Positions 39,606-47,941 of a stretch of DNA of 64,000 nucleotides are shown here, piece after piece; positions within the stretch are counted from its first letter, which is position 1; each line of letters starts with the position of its first letter. The stretch spans positions 124,001 through 188,000 of the forward strand of contig NZ_JABFTT010000002.1 in NCBI RefSeq assembly GCF_021404465.1, read 5' to 3'. A model generated the notes under the pieces. That model ran no database searches. It was not told where the DNA came from and saw only the letters and a program-made list of their open reading frames with translations. A program made the position numbers and the translations under genes. The stretch comes from Billgrantia zhangzhouensis. Its GTDB lineage: Bacteria > Pseudomonadota > Gammaproteobacteria > Pseudomonadales > Halomonadaceae.

Positions 39606-40265
39606 ATGGCACTGACTCGTGAACAGATGGCGCAGCGCGTGGCGCAAGAGTTGAAGGACGGCTTCTACGTCAACTTGGGGATCGGCATTCCGACCCTGGT
39701 AGCCAACTACGTCCCCGAGGGCATCGATGTGATGCTGCAATCGGAGAACGGCCTGCTCGGCATGGGGCGTTTCCCCACCGAGGACGAGGTCGATCCGGAC
39801 ATGATCAACGCCGGCAAGCAGACCGTGACGGCGCGCCCCGGCGCGGCCATCTTCAATTCCGCGGAATCCTTCGCCATGATCCGTGGCGGCCATGTCGACC
39901 TCACCGTGCTCGGCGCCTTCGAGGTCGATCAGGAAGGCAACATCGCCTCGTGGATGGTACCGGGCAAGCTGATCAAGGGCATGGGCGGAGCCATGGATCT
40001 GGTGGCAGGAGCCGAAAACATCATCTGTACCATGACCCACGCCTCCAAGCATGGCGAGTCCAAGTTGCTCGAGAAGTGCACGTTGCCGCTGACCGGTGCC
40101 GGTTGTATCAACCGGGTACTGACCGATCTCGCTTACCTGGAGATCGAGAACGGTGCTTTCATCCTCAAGGAGCGTGCGCCCGGAGTGAGCGTCGAGGAGA
40201 TCGTAGAAAAGACCGCCGGCAAGCTGATCGTGCCCGATCACGTACCGGAAATGACATTCGACTGA
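39606..40265 (+). CDS. scoB: 3-oxoacid CoA-transferase subunit B
   Basis: The 219-aa product has the catalytic Glu in QSENGLLGMGRFP near residue 45, the loop NLGIGIPTLVANYVP, and a conserved GAENIICTMTHASKHG stretch. It pairs with scoA. A terminator hairpin follows. Confidence 0.93.
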   Translation: MALTREQMAQRVAQELKDGFYVNLGIGIPTLVANYVPEGIDVMLQSENGLLGMGRFPTEDEVDPDMINAGKQTVTARPGAAIFNSAESFAMIRGGHVDLTVLGAFEVDQEGNIASWMVPGKLIKGMGGAMDLVAGAENIICTMTHASKHGESKLLEKCTLPLTGAGCINRVLTDLAYLEIENGAFILKERAPGVSVEEIVEKTAGKLIVPDHVPEMTFD

Positions 40266-40285
40266 GCCTCTCTTGACGGCACCTC

Positions 40286-40317
40286 AGGCCCGGGCTTTGC
40301 CTGGGCCTTTCTGTTTC
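40286..40317 (+). terminator. rho-independent terminator after scoB
   Basis: A 10-bp stem (AGGCCCGGGC / GCCTGGGCCT, one G-U pair) with a 3-nt loop is followed by ttctgttt. Confidence 0.8.
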
Positions 40318-40397
40318 GGCATGTGATGATTTTATGATCAATGTCATCGGGGCGCGTCGTTTCCGGCCCGATGCCGGTTACCACAGCGTCTTGCACA

Positions 40398-40426
40398 GCG
40401 TTATCCACAATTTCTGTGGATAACGC
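40398..40426. promoter_or_regulatory. inverted pair of perfect DnaA boxes
   Basis: TTATCCACA (40401-40409) and its inverse TGTGGATAA (40415-40423) are both exact consensus DnaA boxes. They form the core of a perfect 12-bp inverted repeat with a 5-nt centre. The site lies between convergent genes. It could titrate DnaA or act as a hairpin terminator; there is no T-tract on either strand. Confidence 0.6.
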
Positions 40427-40450
40427 CTTTGGTGGCTATCGACAGTCGCC

Positions 40451-41218
40451 TCAGGTGATCTCGCAGCGGGTGTGATGCGGCAGCAGCAGTTCCACGGCGC
40501 GCTCATGGTCGCTGCTCAGGCGTTTCTGCATCAGCGCCAGACCGCCCAGGCCGATGCGGTGTTCGTCCCCATCGGCGAATGCCAGGCGCCGTGAGCAGGT
40601 GGGGTAGAAGCGGTACTGGAGCAGCGGTGAGACAGGGAAGATCCCGTGATGGCGGTCTTCGCTGCCTGCCAGGCCGGCTGCGGCAAGGGCGGCCTCGAGC
40701 TTGTCGAAGCGATGACCAAGCCGCTCGCAGTCGAAGCCGGCATGATGCACGCTCGGCCCCATGACCGCGATCCAGCCGGCCAGCGGATGGGCCTCGTAGA
40801 GCAGGCTGTAGAGCTCCCAACTGGGCATGGCCCAGGGGCGCCCCCGGCACAACAGGTTCTTGCCGCGGGTGTCCTGCGGGTGGGTATGGCTCACTAGCGC
40901 GGTCAGCTTGTCGCGTGGCTCGCGCGACAAGCTGCTGAGCTGTAGCTCGGCCAGCACCAGCCAGGCGCCATCGTCGGGCGGGGCCAGTAACGACACCAGC
41001 AGGCCGCGATCGGCCATGGCATAGCGGTGTACGGGGCGGTAGCCGAGATGGCCGAGTGTCGGCAACAGGTCCTGCTCGGCGAATGGCGACTGGTCGAGCG
41101 TAAGTAGGGTCAGGTACTCGACCGGGGCATCCGTTGGCCACAGGCGCAGCATCCCCACATCCGGATGGTGATGGATGTAGTCGAGCCAGAGTTGCTGGAG
41201 GAATTCTTCCCTTTGCAT
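40451..41218 (-). CDS. DUF1338-family protein (2-oxoadipate dioxygenase-like, short form)
   Basis: The 255-aa product contains family-like stretches: GYRPVHRYAMADRGLLVSLL, then AWLVLAELQLSSLSREPRDK and SVHHAGFDCERLGHRFDKLE. DUF1338 enzymes (HglS/YdcJ) decarboxylate and hydroxylate 2-oxoadipate using a His/His/Glu iron site. This protein is about half YdcJ length, and the N-terminal metal His seems replaced (PVEYLTLLTLDQ). It may therefore be a divergent or inactive member. The ATG at 41218 has an AAGGAAC ribosome site. Confidence 0.55.
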   Translation of the reverse strand: MQREEFLQQLWLDYIHHHPDVGMLRLWPTDAPVEYLTLLTLDQSPFAEQDLLPTLGHLGYRPVHRYAMADRGLLVSLLAPPDDGAWLVLAELQLSSLSREPRDKLTALVSHTHPQDTRGKNLLCRGRPWAMPSWELYSLLYEAHPLAGWIAVMGPSVHHAGFDCERLGHRFDKLEAALAAAGLAGSEDRHHGIFPVSPLLQYRFYPTCSRRLAFADGDEHRIGLGGLALMQKRLSSDHERAVELLLPHHTRCEIT

Positions 41219-41322
41219 CGTGCCGTTCCTTTGTCCAGATGCGCCAAGCATTAGACCTCAGTATAGGGCTTGGCGAGGAACGTCTTTCAACGCGAGGGAA
41301 AACGTTAAATGAACGCTGGTTT

Positions 41323-41347
41323 GGGCCCGGGGTGGCGAGCCGGGCCC
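41323..41347. terminator. hairpin downstream of the glutaredoxin gene
   Basis: A perfect 8-bp stem (GGGCCCGG / CCGGGCCC) with a 9-nt loop lies 14 bp past the glutaredoxin stop. No clear T-tract follows. Confidence 0.4.
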
Positions 41348-41360
41348 GGCGCGGAGAGGG

Positions 41361-41621
41361 TTACGCCAGAAGGGCGTTGTCGCGCACGTACTGGTCGAAT
41401 TCGGTGAAACCGCCGACGTGGGTCTGGTCGATGAAGACCTGCGGGACGGTCGATACCGGCTTACCGATGGTCTTCTCCAGGTCGGCCTTGCTGATGCCTT
41501 CGGCCCAGATGTCCACGTAGCGGTGGCCCTCGATCACGTTGGCGCTCTCCAGACGCTCGGCAAGGGCCTGGGCGCGTACGCAAAAGGGGCAGCCGGGACG
41601 ACCGAAGATGACCACGAACAT
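41361..41621 (-). CDS. grxA: glutaredoxin (GrxA type)
   Basis: The 86-aa product has the redox motif RPGCPFCVRA at residues ~9-15, the cis-Pro in STVPQVFID and the glutathione-binding GGFTEFD. Length and sequence fit glutaredoxin 1. The ATG at 41621 is preceded by CAGGAG; the longer frame to 41693 lacks a ribosome site. It reduces disulfides with glutathione. Confidence 0.92.
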   Translation of the reverse strand: MFVVIFGRPGCPFCVRAQALAERLESANVIEGHRYVDIWAEGISKADLEKTIGKPVSTVPQVFIDQTHVGGFTEFDQYVRDNALLA

Positions 41622-41737
41622 ACGAATGTCTCCTGAAGGGGTAATGAGAGTCGTCATTGTGACGGATGGCGCCCCTGACGGCCAATAGGACACTACTAGT
41701 GGAGCGATTGCAGGCTACTATTGCCTGCGAGCACTCA

Positions 41738-41879
41738 GGAAACACTGCACAAATGCCTGCGCGAGCGAATCGCTACGTTGCGCGGTGCGCGGAATCCTCA
41801 CCTATACCCCATAGGCTCCGGTTCCTGTGCTCCGTGCGCCTTGCGCTTCATCTCGCTCGTCGATTTGTTCAGCGTTTCC
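41738..41879. mobile_element. 142-bp MITE-like element with terminal inverted repeats
   Basis: Ends are 17-bp imperfect inverted repeats (GGAAACACTGCACAAAT and, inverted, GGAAACGCTGAACAAAT; 15 of 17 match). It is flanked by a 4-bp direct repeat CTCA (41734-41737 and 41880-41883), as expected for a target-site duplication. The centre (CCTAT ... ATAGG) is also roughly palindromic. No coding capacity is seen. The end sequence resembles DDE-type IS ends, but the parent family cannot be fixed here. Confidence 0.65.
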
Positions 41880-41880
41880 C

Positions 41881-42702
41881 TCAGTAGAGACGCAGCTCAT
41901 TGGCATCGGCGGCACGTAGCAGCTCACCCAGCTCGGCATGGATCTCGGGGGCGCTGACCAGCAGGTTCTCGCCATAGAGATCCTCCGGGATCCCCTTGGG
42001 ACAGGGATAGAGGTGGCCGGTACGGGCGCCGGCCTCGCGGGCGATCAGCACGCCAGCGGCGAAATCCCAGGGCGAGACGCTCTCGTAGTAGGCATCCAGG
42101 CGCCCGCAGGCCACGTCGCACAGGTCGAGAGCGGCCGAGCCGTTGCGCCGCACATCCTGGCAGTGTTCCAGTACGGCCATCAGCCGGCGCATCAGCGGCG
42201 GGCGGCTGTCGCGACGGTAGGGAAAGCCGGTGCCGACCAGGCAGCGCTGCAGGCTGGTGGTGCGGCTGGCGTGGATCGGTCTGCCGTTGCGCCAGGCCCC
42301 TTGGCCGTACAGGGCGGTATAGGTCTCGCCGAGGAAGGGGGCGTGTACCACGCCCAGCCGGGTCTTGCCTTCACTCATCCAGGCGATGGAAACGGCAACG
42401 TGGTGCAAGCCATGCGCGAAGTTGACGGTACCGTCGATGGGGTCGATAACCCACAGCGACTCGGCCGTATGTGCCACCTCGCGGTCGGGGGCAAGCTCCT
42501 CGCTGAGGCGCTGTTCGCCGGGCAGGGCGGTATCGAGCCGCTCGCTGATCAGAGTGTCGACCGCGATGTCCACGTCGGTGACGAGTTCGTGCCCATTCTT
42601 GAGCTGCTGGTTGAAGGTCTGTTGGTTCCTGGCCTCGACGATCCGTTCGCCGGCCTCCAGGGCAATGGAGACGGCCAGCTCTAGACGCTGCTGGGGGAGC
42701 AT
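41881..42702 (-). CDS. inositol monophosphatase family protein
   Basis: The 273-aa product has the metal-binding motifs LSEELAP, WVIDPIDGTVNFAHG (near residue 85) and SPWDFAAGVLIAREAG, typical of SuhB/CysQ-type phosphatases. The ATG at 42702 has GAGGA 6 nt upstream, whereas the ATG at 42708 abuts it. The substrate could be inositol phosphate or another small sugar or nucleotide phosphate. The stop codon lies within the target-site duplication of the adjacent MITE. Confidence 0.88.
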   Translation of the reverse strand: MLPQQRLELAVSIALEAGERIVEARNQQTFNQQLKNGHELVTDVDIAVDTLISERLDTALPGEQRLSEELAPDREVAHTAESLWVIDPIDGTVNFAHGLHHVAVSIAWMSEGKTRLGVVHAPFLGETYTALYGQGAWRNGRPIHASRTTSLQRCLVGTGFPYRRDSRPPLMRRLMAVLEHCQDVRRNGSAALDLCDVACGRLDAYYESVSPWDFAAGVLIAREAGARTGHLYPCPKGIPEDLYGENLLVSAPEIHAELGELLRAADANELRLY

Positions 42703-42800
42703 GAGCATTCCTCGTTGGGCATGGACCTGCCAGAATAACAGTCGCGAGGCGTCCTGCCGAACGGGACGCCTGTGCCCCTCAGCTTACCAAGGAGTGTGCC

Positions 42801-43247
42801 ATGCTGGCCCCGACGCCCGAGCAATACCAGCGCTTGAACGAGATAGCCCAGGCCTGGAAGCGACGGCATGGCGCTGCGCTCGAAGCAGCGCCGGGTCGCA
42901 ACCCGTGCCTCGAGGTCGATGCGTTGTGTTTCCAGGTGTGTCCGGACGATGGCGTGACGGCGACCGGACGCGACTATCTGGTTGGCGCCTTGATCAGTCC
43001 CGTCTCGCTGTCTCTCGTGCTGTTTCCGGTCTTTGCCAGCGCCGCCCCGCCGAGCGAAGGCGAGTGCCGGGCCTTTGCGCTGCCTTCGGGCCGCTACCCC
43101 TTCGTCGCCGAGACGCTGGAAGAGGGCATCTGGCTATGGCGCTGCGAGCTGCTCGACGACCTGTCCGACCTGGAGACGCGCGAGGAGGGCAGCCGTCTGG
43201 CCCAGCGGCTGATGGACAAGGTGATGAGGCCGGCGGAGGGGCAGTAG
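42801..43247 (+). CDS. HybE-like protein, orphan
   Basis: The 148-aa product resembles the HybE family of hydrogenase maturation chaperones: NPCLEVDALCFQ, then YLVGALISPVSLSLVLFPVF and a C-terminal ALPSGRYPFVAETLEEG. No hydrogenase genes are in the window, so a function outside hydrogenase maturation is possible. AAGGAG precedes the ATG. Confidence 0.65.
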   Translation: MLAPTPEQYQRLNEIAQAWKRRHGAALEAAPGRNPCLEVDALCFQVCPDDGVTATGRDYLVGALISPVSLSLVLFPVFASAAPPSEGECRAFALPSGRYPFVAETLEEGIWLWRCELLDDLSDLETREEGSRLAQRLMDKVMRPAEGQ

Positions 43248-43339
43248 TTCGCCGGCCTTTTCAAGCTGGCCTTGGTCGCAACCCCGGGCTTATGCTGAAG
43301 GACCCGTGAACTTCCAACGCCGCGTAGAAGGATTTACTC

Positions 43340-44113
43340 ATGACCAATGCAACGACTTCCGTGCCACGCGTCGCCCTGGTGACGGGAACCGCCAGCGGTA
43401 TCGGCGAGGCCGTGGTACGCCAGTTTCGTGAGCTCGGCCACCAGGTGCTGGCCGTCGATTTCAATGAGCAGGCCAAGGACAAGGCCGACGCCGCCGGGGC
43501 GGCGTTCTACCAGGCCGATCTCACCGACGTCGAGGCCTGCAAGGGGGCCGTGGCGGAGGCGATACAACGGTTCGGGCGGGTCGACATTCTGGTCAACAAC
43601 GCCGGCATCCAGCATGTCTCGCCGATCGAGGATTTCCCCGAAGCCAAGTGGCGGCAGATCATCGACCTGATGCTGACGGCTCCTTTCCTGCTGACCCAGG
43701 CGGCCTGGCCCTCGATGCGACGGAACGGCTGGGGGCGGATCGTCAACATCGCCTCCGTGCATGCCCAGGTCGCCTCGCCGGGCAAGTCGGCCTATATCAG
43801 CGCCAAGCACGGGTTGATCGGGCTGACCAAGACGGCAGCACTGGAAGGCGGCCCGCAGGGAATCACGGCCAACGCCATCTGCCCGGCCTACGTCAAGACA
43901 CCCTTGGTGGAGAACCAGATCGCCGACCAGGCCCGCTTGCACGATATGGACGAGCAGGACGTGTTGGAGCAGATCATGCTCAAGAACGCCGCGGTCAAGC
44001 GCCTGATCGACCCTGAAGAAGTGTCGGCGCTGGTGGCCTACCTGGCTTCGGACGCGGCAGGCGCGGTGAGCGGCTCGAGCTGGAATATAGATTTGGGCTG
44101 GACGGCTCAGTAA
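43340..44113 (+). CDS. hbdH: D-3-hydroxybutyrate dehydrogenase
   Basis: The 257-aa classical SDR has the cofactor motif TGTASGIG, NNAG in the core, the catalytic Ser in IVNIASVHA and YxxxK in YISAKHG. GIQHVSPIEDFPEAKW and the C-terminal WNIDLGWTAQ are typical of 3-hydroxybutyrate dehydrogenase. It oxidises 3-hydroxybutyrate to acetoacetate, which ScoAB activates. Confidence 0.9.
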   Translation: MTNATTSVPRVALVTGTASGIGEAVVRQFRELGHQVLAVDFNEQAKDKADAAGAAFYQADLTDVEACKGAVAEAIQRFGRVDILVNNAGIQHVSPIEDFPEAKWRQIIDLMLTAPFLLTQAAWPSMRRNGWGRIVNIASVHAQVASPGKSAYISAKHGLIGLTKTAALEGGPQGITANAICPAYVKTPLVENQIADQARLHDMDEQDVLEQIMLKNAAVKRLIDPEEVSALVAYLASDAAGAVSGSSWNIDLGWTAQ

Positions 44114-44146
44114 GCGCTACGGAAATTGTTACTCACGCGAGCGGCA

Positions 44147-44241
44147 CCGGGGACAGGTCGAAGCGGAGGTCTTTTTCCAGGGAAGGAAAAAGTAGCGCCC
44201 AGGGATGGGTTTACAGCGCCTCCGCGCAGACCTGTCGCCGG
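44147..44241. repeat. 95-bp multi-armed palindromic element
   Basis: The outer arms are symmetric: CCGG, GACAGGTC and CGGAGG on the left match CCTCCG, GACCTGTC and CCGG on the right with identical spacing. Inside are a 7-bp hairpin (TTTTTCC / GGAAAAA, 44172-44191) and a small one (CCCA / TGGG, 44198-44209). It can fold into a branched structure. It sits between convergent genes and looks like a dispersed intergenic repeat; only one copy was noticed here. Confidence 0.65.
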
Positions 44242-44297
44242 GAAAGCCGCGACATCAACCTCCAACCTGGCAGCCGAAACCTTGCCACGCTGGAAAG

Positions 44298-44837
44298 TCA
44301 GCGCCGCACCGGCCGCTTCTGCAGCTTGCGCTGCAGGGTGCGCCGGTGCATGCCCAGGGCACGGGCGGTGGCGGAGATGTTGCCGTCGTGCTCCTGCAGC
44401 ACCTTTTGGATATGCTCCCAGGCGATGCGGTTGATCGAGGGCGGATTGTCGGCCACCTCGGCATCCGGGTCGCCCTGTTCCCGTTCCAGCGCGGTCAGGA
44501 TCTCGTCGGCATCGGCGGGCTTGCACAGGTAATTGACCGCGCCGAGCTTGATCGCCTCCACGGCGGTGGCGATGCTGGAGTAGCCGGTCAGCACCACGAC
44601 ACGACAGCTCGGCACTACCTCGAGCAGCTCCGGCAGCAGCTTCAGGCCCGAGCTGTGCTCCAGCTTGAGGTCGAGGGTGGCCAGTTCGGGGCGGTGACGG
44701 CGGGCCAGGGCGAGCGCCTGCTCGGCATCGTTAGCCACCAGCACTTCGTAGCCGCGCCGGCCCAGGGCGCGGGAGAGCACGTGGCAGAACATTTCGTCGT
44801 CATCGACGATCAGCAGGCGTGTTTCGGCGTCTTGCAT
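44298..44837 (-). CDS. regA: response regulator of the RegA/PrrA/RoxR family
   Basis: The 179-aa product has a receiver domain with DDD near the N-terminus, the phosphorylated Asp in LATLDLKLEHSSG and the Lys in YLCKPADA, followed by a short Fis-type helix-turn-helix (GNISATARALGMHRRTLQRK). This is the compact RegA layout. It acts with the sensor kinase encoded just upstream (14 bp apart). Confidence 0.9.
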   Translation of the reverse strand: MQDAETRLLIVDDDEMFCHVLSRALGRRGYEVLVANDAEQALALARRHRPELATLDLKLEHSSGLKLLPELLEVVPSCRVVVLTGYSSIATAVEAIKLGAVNYLCKPADADEILTALEREQGDPDAEVADNPPSINRIAWEHIQKVLQEHDGNISATARALGMHRRTLQRKLQKRPVRR

Positions 44838-44851
44838 GGTGTCCTCGTCGT

Positions 44852-46117
44852 TCAGGGCTCACTGTGCGGTAGGATCACTTCGGTCAGCGTCCCCCCGTCA
44901 GGATGATTATACAGTCTCACGCCGCCGCCGAAGCGGTTGATGGTGGCGTGGGTAAGGAACAGGCCGATGCCCAGCCCCTTGCTCTTGGTCGAGACGAAGG
45001 TCTCGCCCAACTGGTCGGCAATGTCCAGGGTGACGCCGGGACCGTGGTCGCGAATGTCGATCACCGTCTCCTCGGCGCTCCAGTCAAGGCGAATGTTGAT
45101 GTCGTCCGGATTGGCGTCGGCGGCGTTGTTGAGCAGGTTGGTGATGGCCTGATCCAGCGTGGTGTCGACCTTCAGCCAGGGCGTGCCGCACTGTTCGCTG
45201 ACCTCGAGGCGGTAGCTGACGTCTGGGCGCAATACCAGCCAGCGCTGCACGACCCCCTGGAGCCAATCGCGCGCGTCGCGCACCTCGGGTTCGGCCATGC
45301 GCCGCCGGTCGGCGCTTTCCACCAGGTGGCGCAATCGCGACTTGCACACGTCGACCTGTCGGCGCAGCAGTTCGATATCTTCGATCAGCTCCGGGTTGTC
45401 GCGAGCATCCTCGCGCATTTCGGCGAGCAACACCGCCATCGTCGACAGCGGCGTTCCCAGCTCGTGGGCGGTGCCTGCCGCCTGGGTGGCCACCGCAACG
45501 ATCTGTTCGTTGCGCAGAGCGGATTCGCGGGTCTGGGAAAGGGCCTGTTCGCGGCTGCGCAGGGCGTGGGCCATCTTGAAGATGAAGAACGTCACGAGCC
45601 CCGCCGATAGGCCGAAGTTGAGCCACATGCCCAGCACGTGAAGGTTGATGCCAAAGCCCCCGTGGTAATGGGCGAACTGCGGCACCGGGTGGTAATCCCA
45701 CATCAACAGCGTGTACGAAGCCATGGCCGCCGAAGCGACGATCCAGGCGTAGCGCCAGGGCAGGGTGGCGGCGGCGATGGTGACCGGCACCAGGTAATAG
45801 TTGATGAAAGGGTTGTTGGAACCGCCGGTCAGGTAGAACAACAGCGTCAGCCCGAGGATGTCGGCCATCAGGTGCAGCACGTATTCGGTATGGCTGACCG
45901 CCCATTGGCGGCCCAGTCGCCACCAGGTGAACAGGTTGACCAGCCCCATGCACACGATCACGCCGATGACGGCAGGTACCTCCAGCTCGAAGTGGAGCAG
46001 CTCGATGCCCACGATAACCGCCGCCAGGAAACCGGTCCAAGTGATACCTCGCACGATGGTCAGGCGAACCAGGTTGCGGCTGGGCGTGGAAAGCGGTAGG
46101 GGCGGGGCGGTTGGCAT
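44852..46117 (-). CDS. regB: redox sensor histidine kinase of the RegB/PrrB/RoxS family
   Basis: The 421-aa product has six N-terminal membrane helices, with the quinone-site motif TGGSNNPFINYYLVP between them. The H-box is AAGTAHELGTPLSTM. A redox Cys lies in RQVDVCKSRLRHL, the position of the RegB regulatory Cys. ATPase motifs are NLLNNAADA, DHGPGV and GLGIGLFL. It senses the electron-transport redox state. The ATG at 46117 follows GGAG; 46144 is an alternative. Confidence 0.9.
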   Translation of the reverse strand: MPTAPPLPLSTPSRNLVRLTIVRGITWTGFLAAVIVGIELLHFELEVPAVIGVIVCMGLVNLFTWWRLGRQWAVSHTEYVLHLMADILGLTLLFYLTGGSNNPFINYYLVPVTIAAATLPWRYAWIVASAAMASYTLLMWDYHPVPQFAHYHGGFGINLHVLGMWLNFGLSAGLVTFFIFKMAHALRSREQALSQTRESALRNEQIVAVATQAAGTAHELGTPLSTMAVLLAEMREDARDNPELIEDIELLRRQVDVCKSRLRHLVESADRRRMAEPEVRDARDWLQGVVQRWLVLRPDVSYRLEVSEQCGTPWLKVDTTLDQAITNLLNNAADANPDDINIRLDWSAEETVIDIRDHGPGVTLDIADQLGETFVSTKSKGLGIGLFLTHATINRFGGGVRLYNHPDGGTLTEVILPHSEP

Positions 46118-46303
46118 GGGGGCTCCAGCGATGAATCCGCGCACATGATACCGTGTCGTACCGCCATTCGCTCAGGCTATCGCGAACCCGGTAATGGCCA
46201 TTCGCGTCGTCGCCCTACAACTGTGCCGGGCAAAACCGTAGAATGCGTGCCACTTCACCATTCACGCACCGTCTCGTGGTGCCAATGACGACGAAACTAT
46301 CTG

Positions 46304-47893
46304 ATGTCAGCTGCCGATCTGGCCCGTGAAGTCGGGCTGCGTAGAACCTTCGCCATCATCTCGCACCCCGATGCGGGCAAGACCACCATTACCGAGAAGA
46401 TGCTGCTGTTCGGAAATGCCATCCAGCTTGCCGGTTCGGTGAAAAGCAAGCGCAACGACCGCCACGCTACCTCCGACTGGATGAAGATGGAGCAGGAGCG
46501 GGGCATCTCGGTGACAACCTCGGTGATGCAGTTCCCCTATGGCGGGCGCATGGTCAACCTGCTCGACACGCCGGGGCACGAGGATTTCTCCGAAGACACC
46601 TACCGCACGCTGACGGCGGTGGATTCGGCGCTGATGGTGATCGACGGCGCCAAAGGCGTCGAGGAGCGGACCATCAAGCTAATGGAGGTGTGTCGCCTGC
46701 GCACCACGCCGATCCTCACCTTCGTCAACAAGATGGATCGCGACATCCGCGATCCCATCGAGGTGATGGACGAAGTGGAGACGGTGCTGAACATCCAGTG
46801 TGCGCCCATGACCTGGCCGATCGGCATGGGGCGCCACTTCAAGGGCGTCTACCACCTCTACAACGACGTGATTCATCTCTACTCCCAGGGGCAGGGCAAC
46901 CGTATCCCGGACGACAAGCGTATCGAGGGGCTCGACGACCCCGAGGTCGACGAGGTGCTGGGTGCCGAGCAGGCCGAGGAACTACGCATGGAGGTGGAAC
47001 TGGTGCGCGGCGCTTCCCACGAGTTCGATCTCGACGCCTACCGTCGCGGTGAACTGACTCCGGTTTATTTCGGTACCGCCATGGGCAACTTCGGCGTGCG
47101 TGAGATGCTCGACGGCTTCGTCGAATACGCGCCACCGCCGCAGCCGCGCGAGACTGATACTCGTACCGTGGAGGCCGAGGACTCGCGCTTCACCGGCTTC
47201 GTTTTCAAGATCCAGGCCAACATGGACCCCAAGCATCGCGATCGCATCGCGTTCTTGCGGGTGTGCTCGGGCAAGTACGAGAAGAACATGAAGATGCGCC
47301 ACGTGCGTATCGGCAAGGACGTCAAGATTGCCGATGCCCTGACCTTCATGGCCTCCGACCGCGCCCACGTCGAGGAGGCCTGGCCCGGTGACATCATCGG
47401 CCTGCACAACCACGGCACCATCCAGATCGGCGATACCTTCACCATGGGCGAGGATATGCGCTTCACCGGCATTCCGCACTTCGCCCCGGAGCTGTTCAAG
47501 CGTGTGCAGCTCAGGGATCCGCTCAAGCTCAAGGCGCTGCAGAAGGGGCTCCAGCAGCTCTCCGAGGAGGGCGCCACCCAGCTGTTCCAGCCGCTGGACA
47601 ACAACGACCTGATTCTCGGCGCCGTGGGCACCCTGCAGTTCGACGTGGTCGCCCACCGCCTCAAGGAGGAGTACAAGGTCGATTGCGTCTATGAGCCGGT
47701 CAACGTACAGACCGCGCGCTGGGTCTACTGTGACGACGCCAAGAAGCTCGACGAGTTCAGGCGCAAGGCGAGCGCCAACCTGGCCCTGGATGGCGGTGGC
47801 TACCTGACTTATATTGCCCCCACGAGGGTCAATCTGCAGATGACCCAGGAGCGCTGGCCGGAGATTCGCTTTGCGGCAACCCGCGAGCACTGA
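46304..47893 (+). CDS. prfC: peptide chain release factor 3
   Basis: The 529-aa GTPase has G1 [10 protein letters not shown]3 [16 protein letters not shown] and G4 NKMDRD; the Tyr and length are typical of RF3. Domain II and the RF3-specific C-terminus ([16 protein letters not shown]) are complete. It recycles RF1/RF2 after termination. Confidence 0.96.
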   Translation: MSAADLAREVGLRRTFAIISHPDAGKTTITEKMLLFGNAIQLAGSVKSKRNDRHATSDWMKMEQERGISVTTSVMQFPYGGRMVNLLDTPGHEDFSEDTYRTLTAVDSALMVIDGAKGVEERTIKLMEVCRLRTTPILTFVNKMDRDIRDPIEVMDEVETVLNIQCAPMTWPIGMGRHFKGVYHLYNDVIHLYSQGQGNRIPDDKRIEGLDDPEVDEVLGAEQAEELRMEVELVRGASHEFDLDAYRRGELTPVYFGTAMGNFGVREMLDGFVEYAPPPQPRETDTRTVEAEDSRFTGFVFKIQANMDPKHRDRIAFLRVCSGKYEKNMKMRHVRIGKDVKIADALTFMASDRAHVEEAWPGDIIGLHNHGTIQIGDTFTMGEDMRFTGIPHFAPELFKRVQLRDPLKLKALQKGLQQLSEEGATQLFQPLDNNDLILGAVGTLQFDVVAHRLKEEYKVDCVYEPVNVQTARWVYCDDAKKLDEFRRKASANLALDGGGYLTYIAPTRVNLQMTQERWPEIRFAATREH

Positions 47894-47941
47894 GTCGAGC
47901 AGGCCAGGTGGCGACTCAGTGTGAGGTTGGGGAGAGATTCC

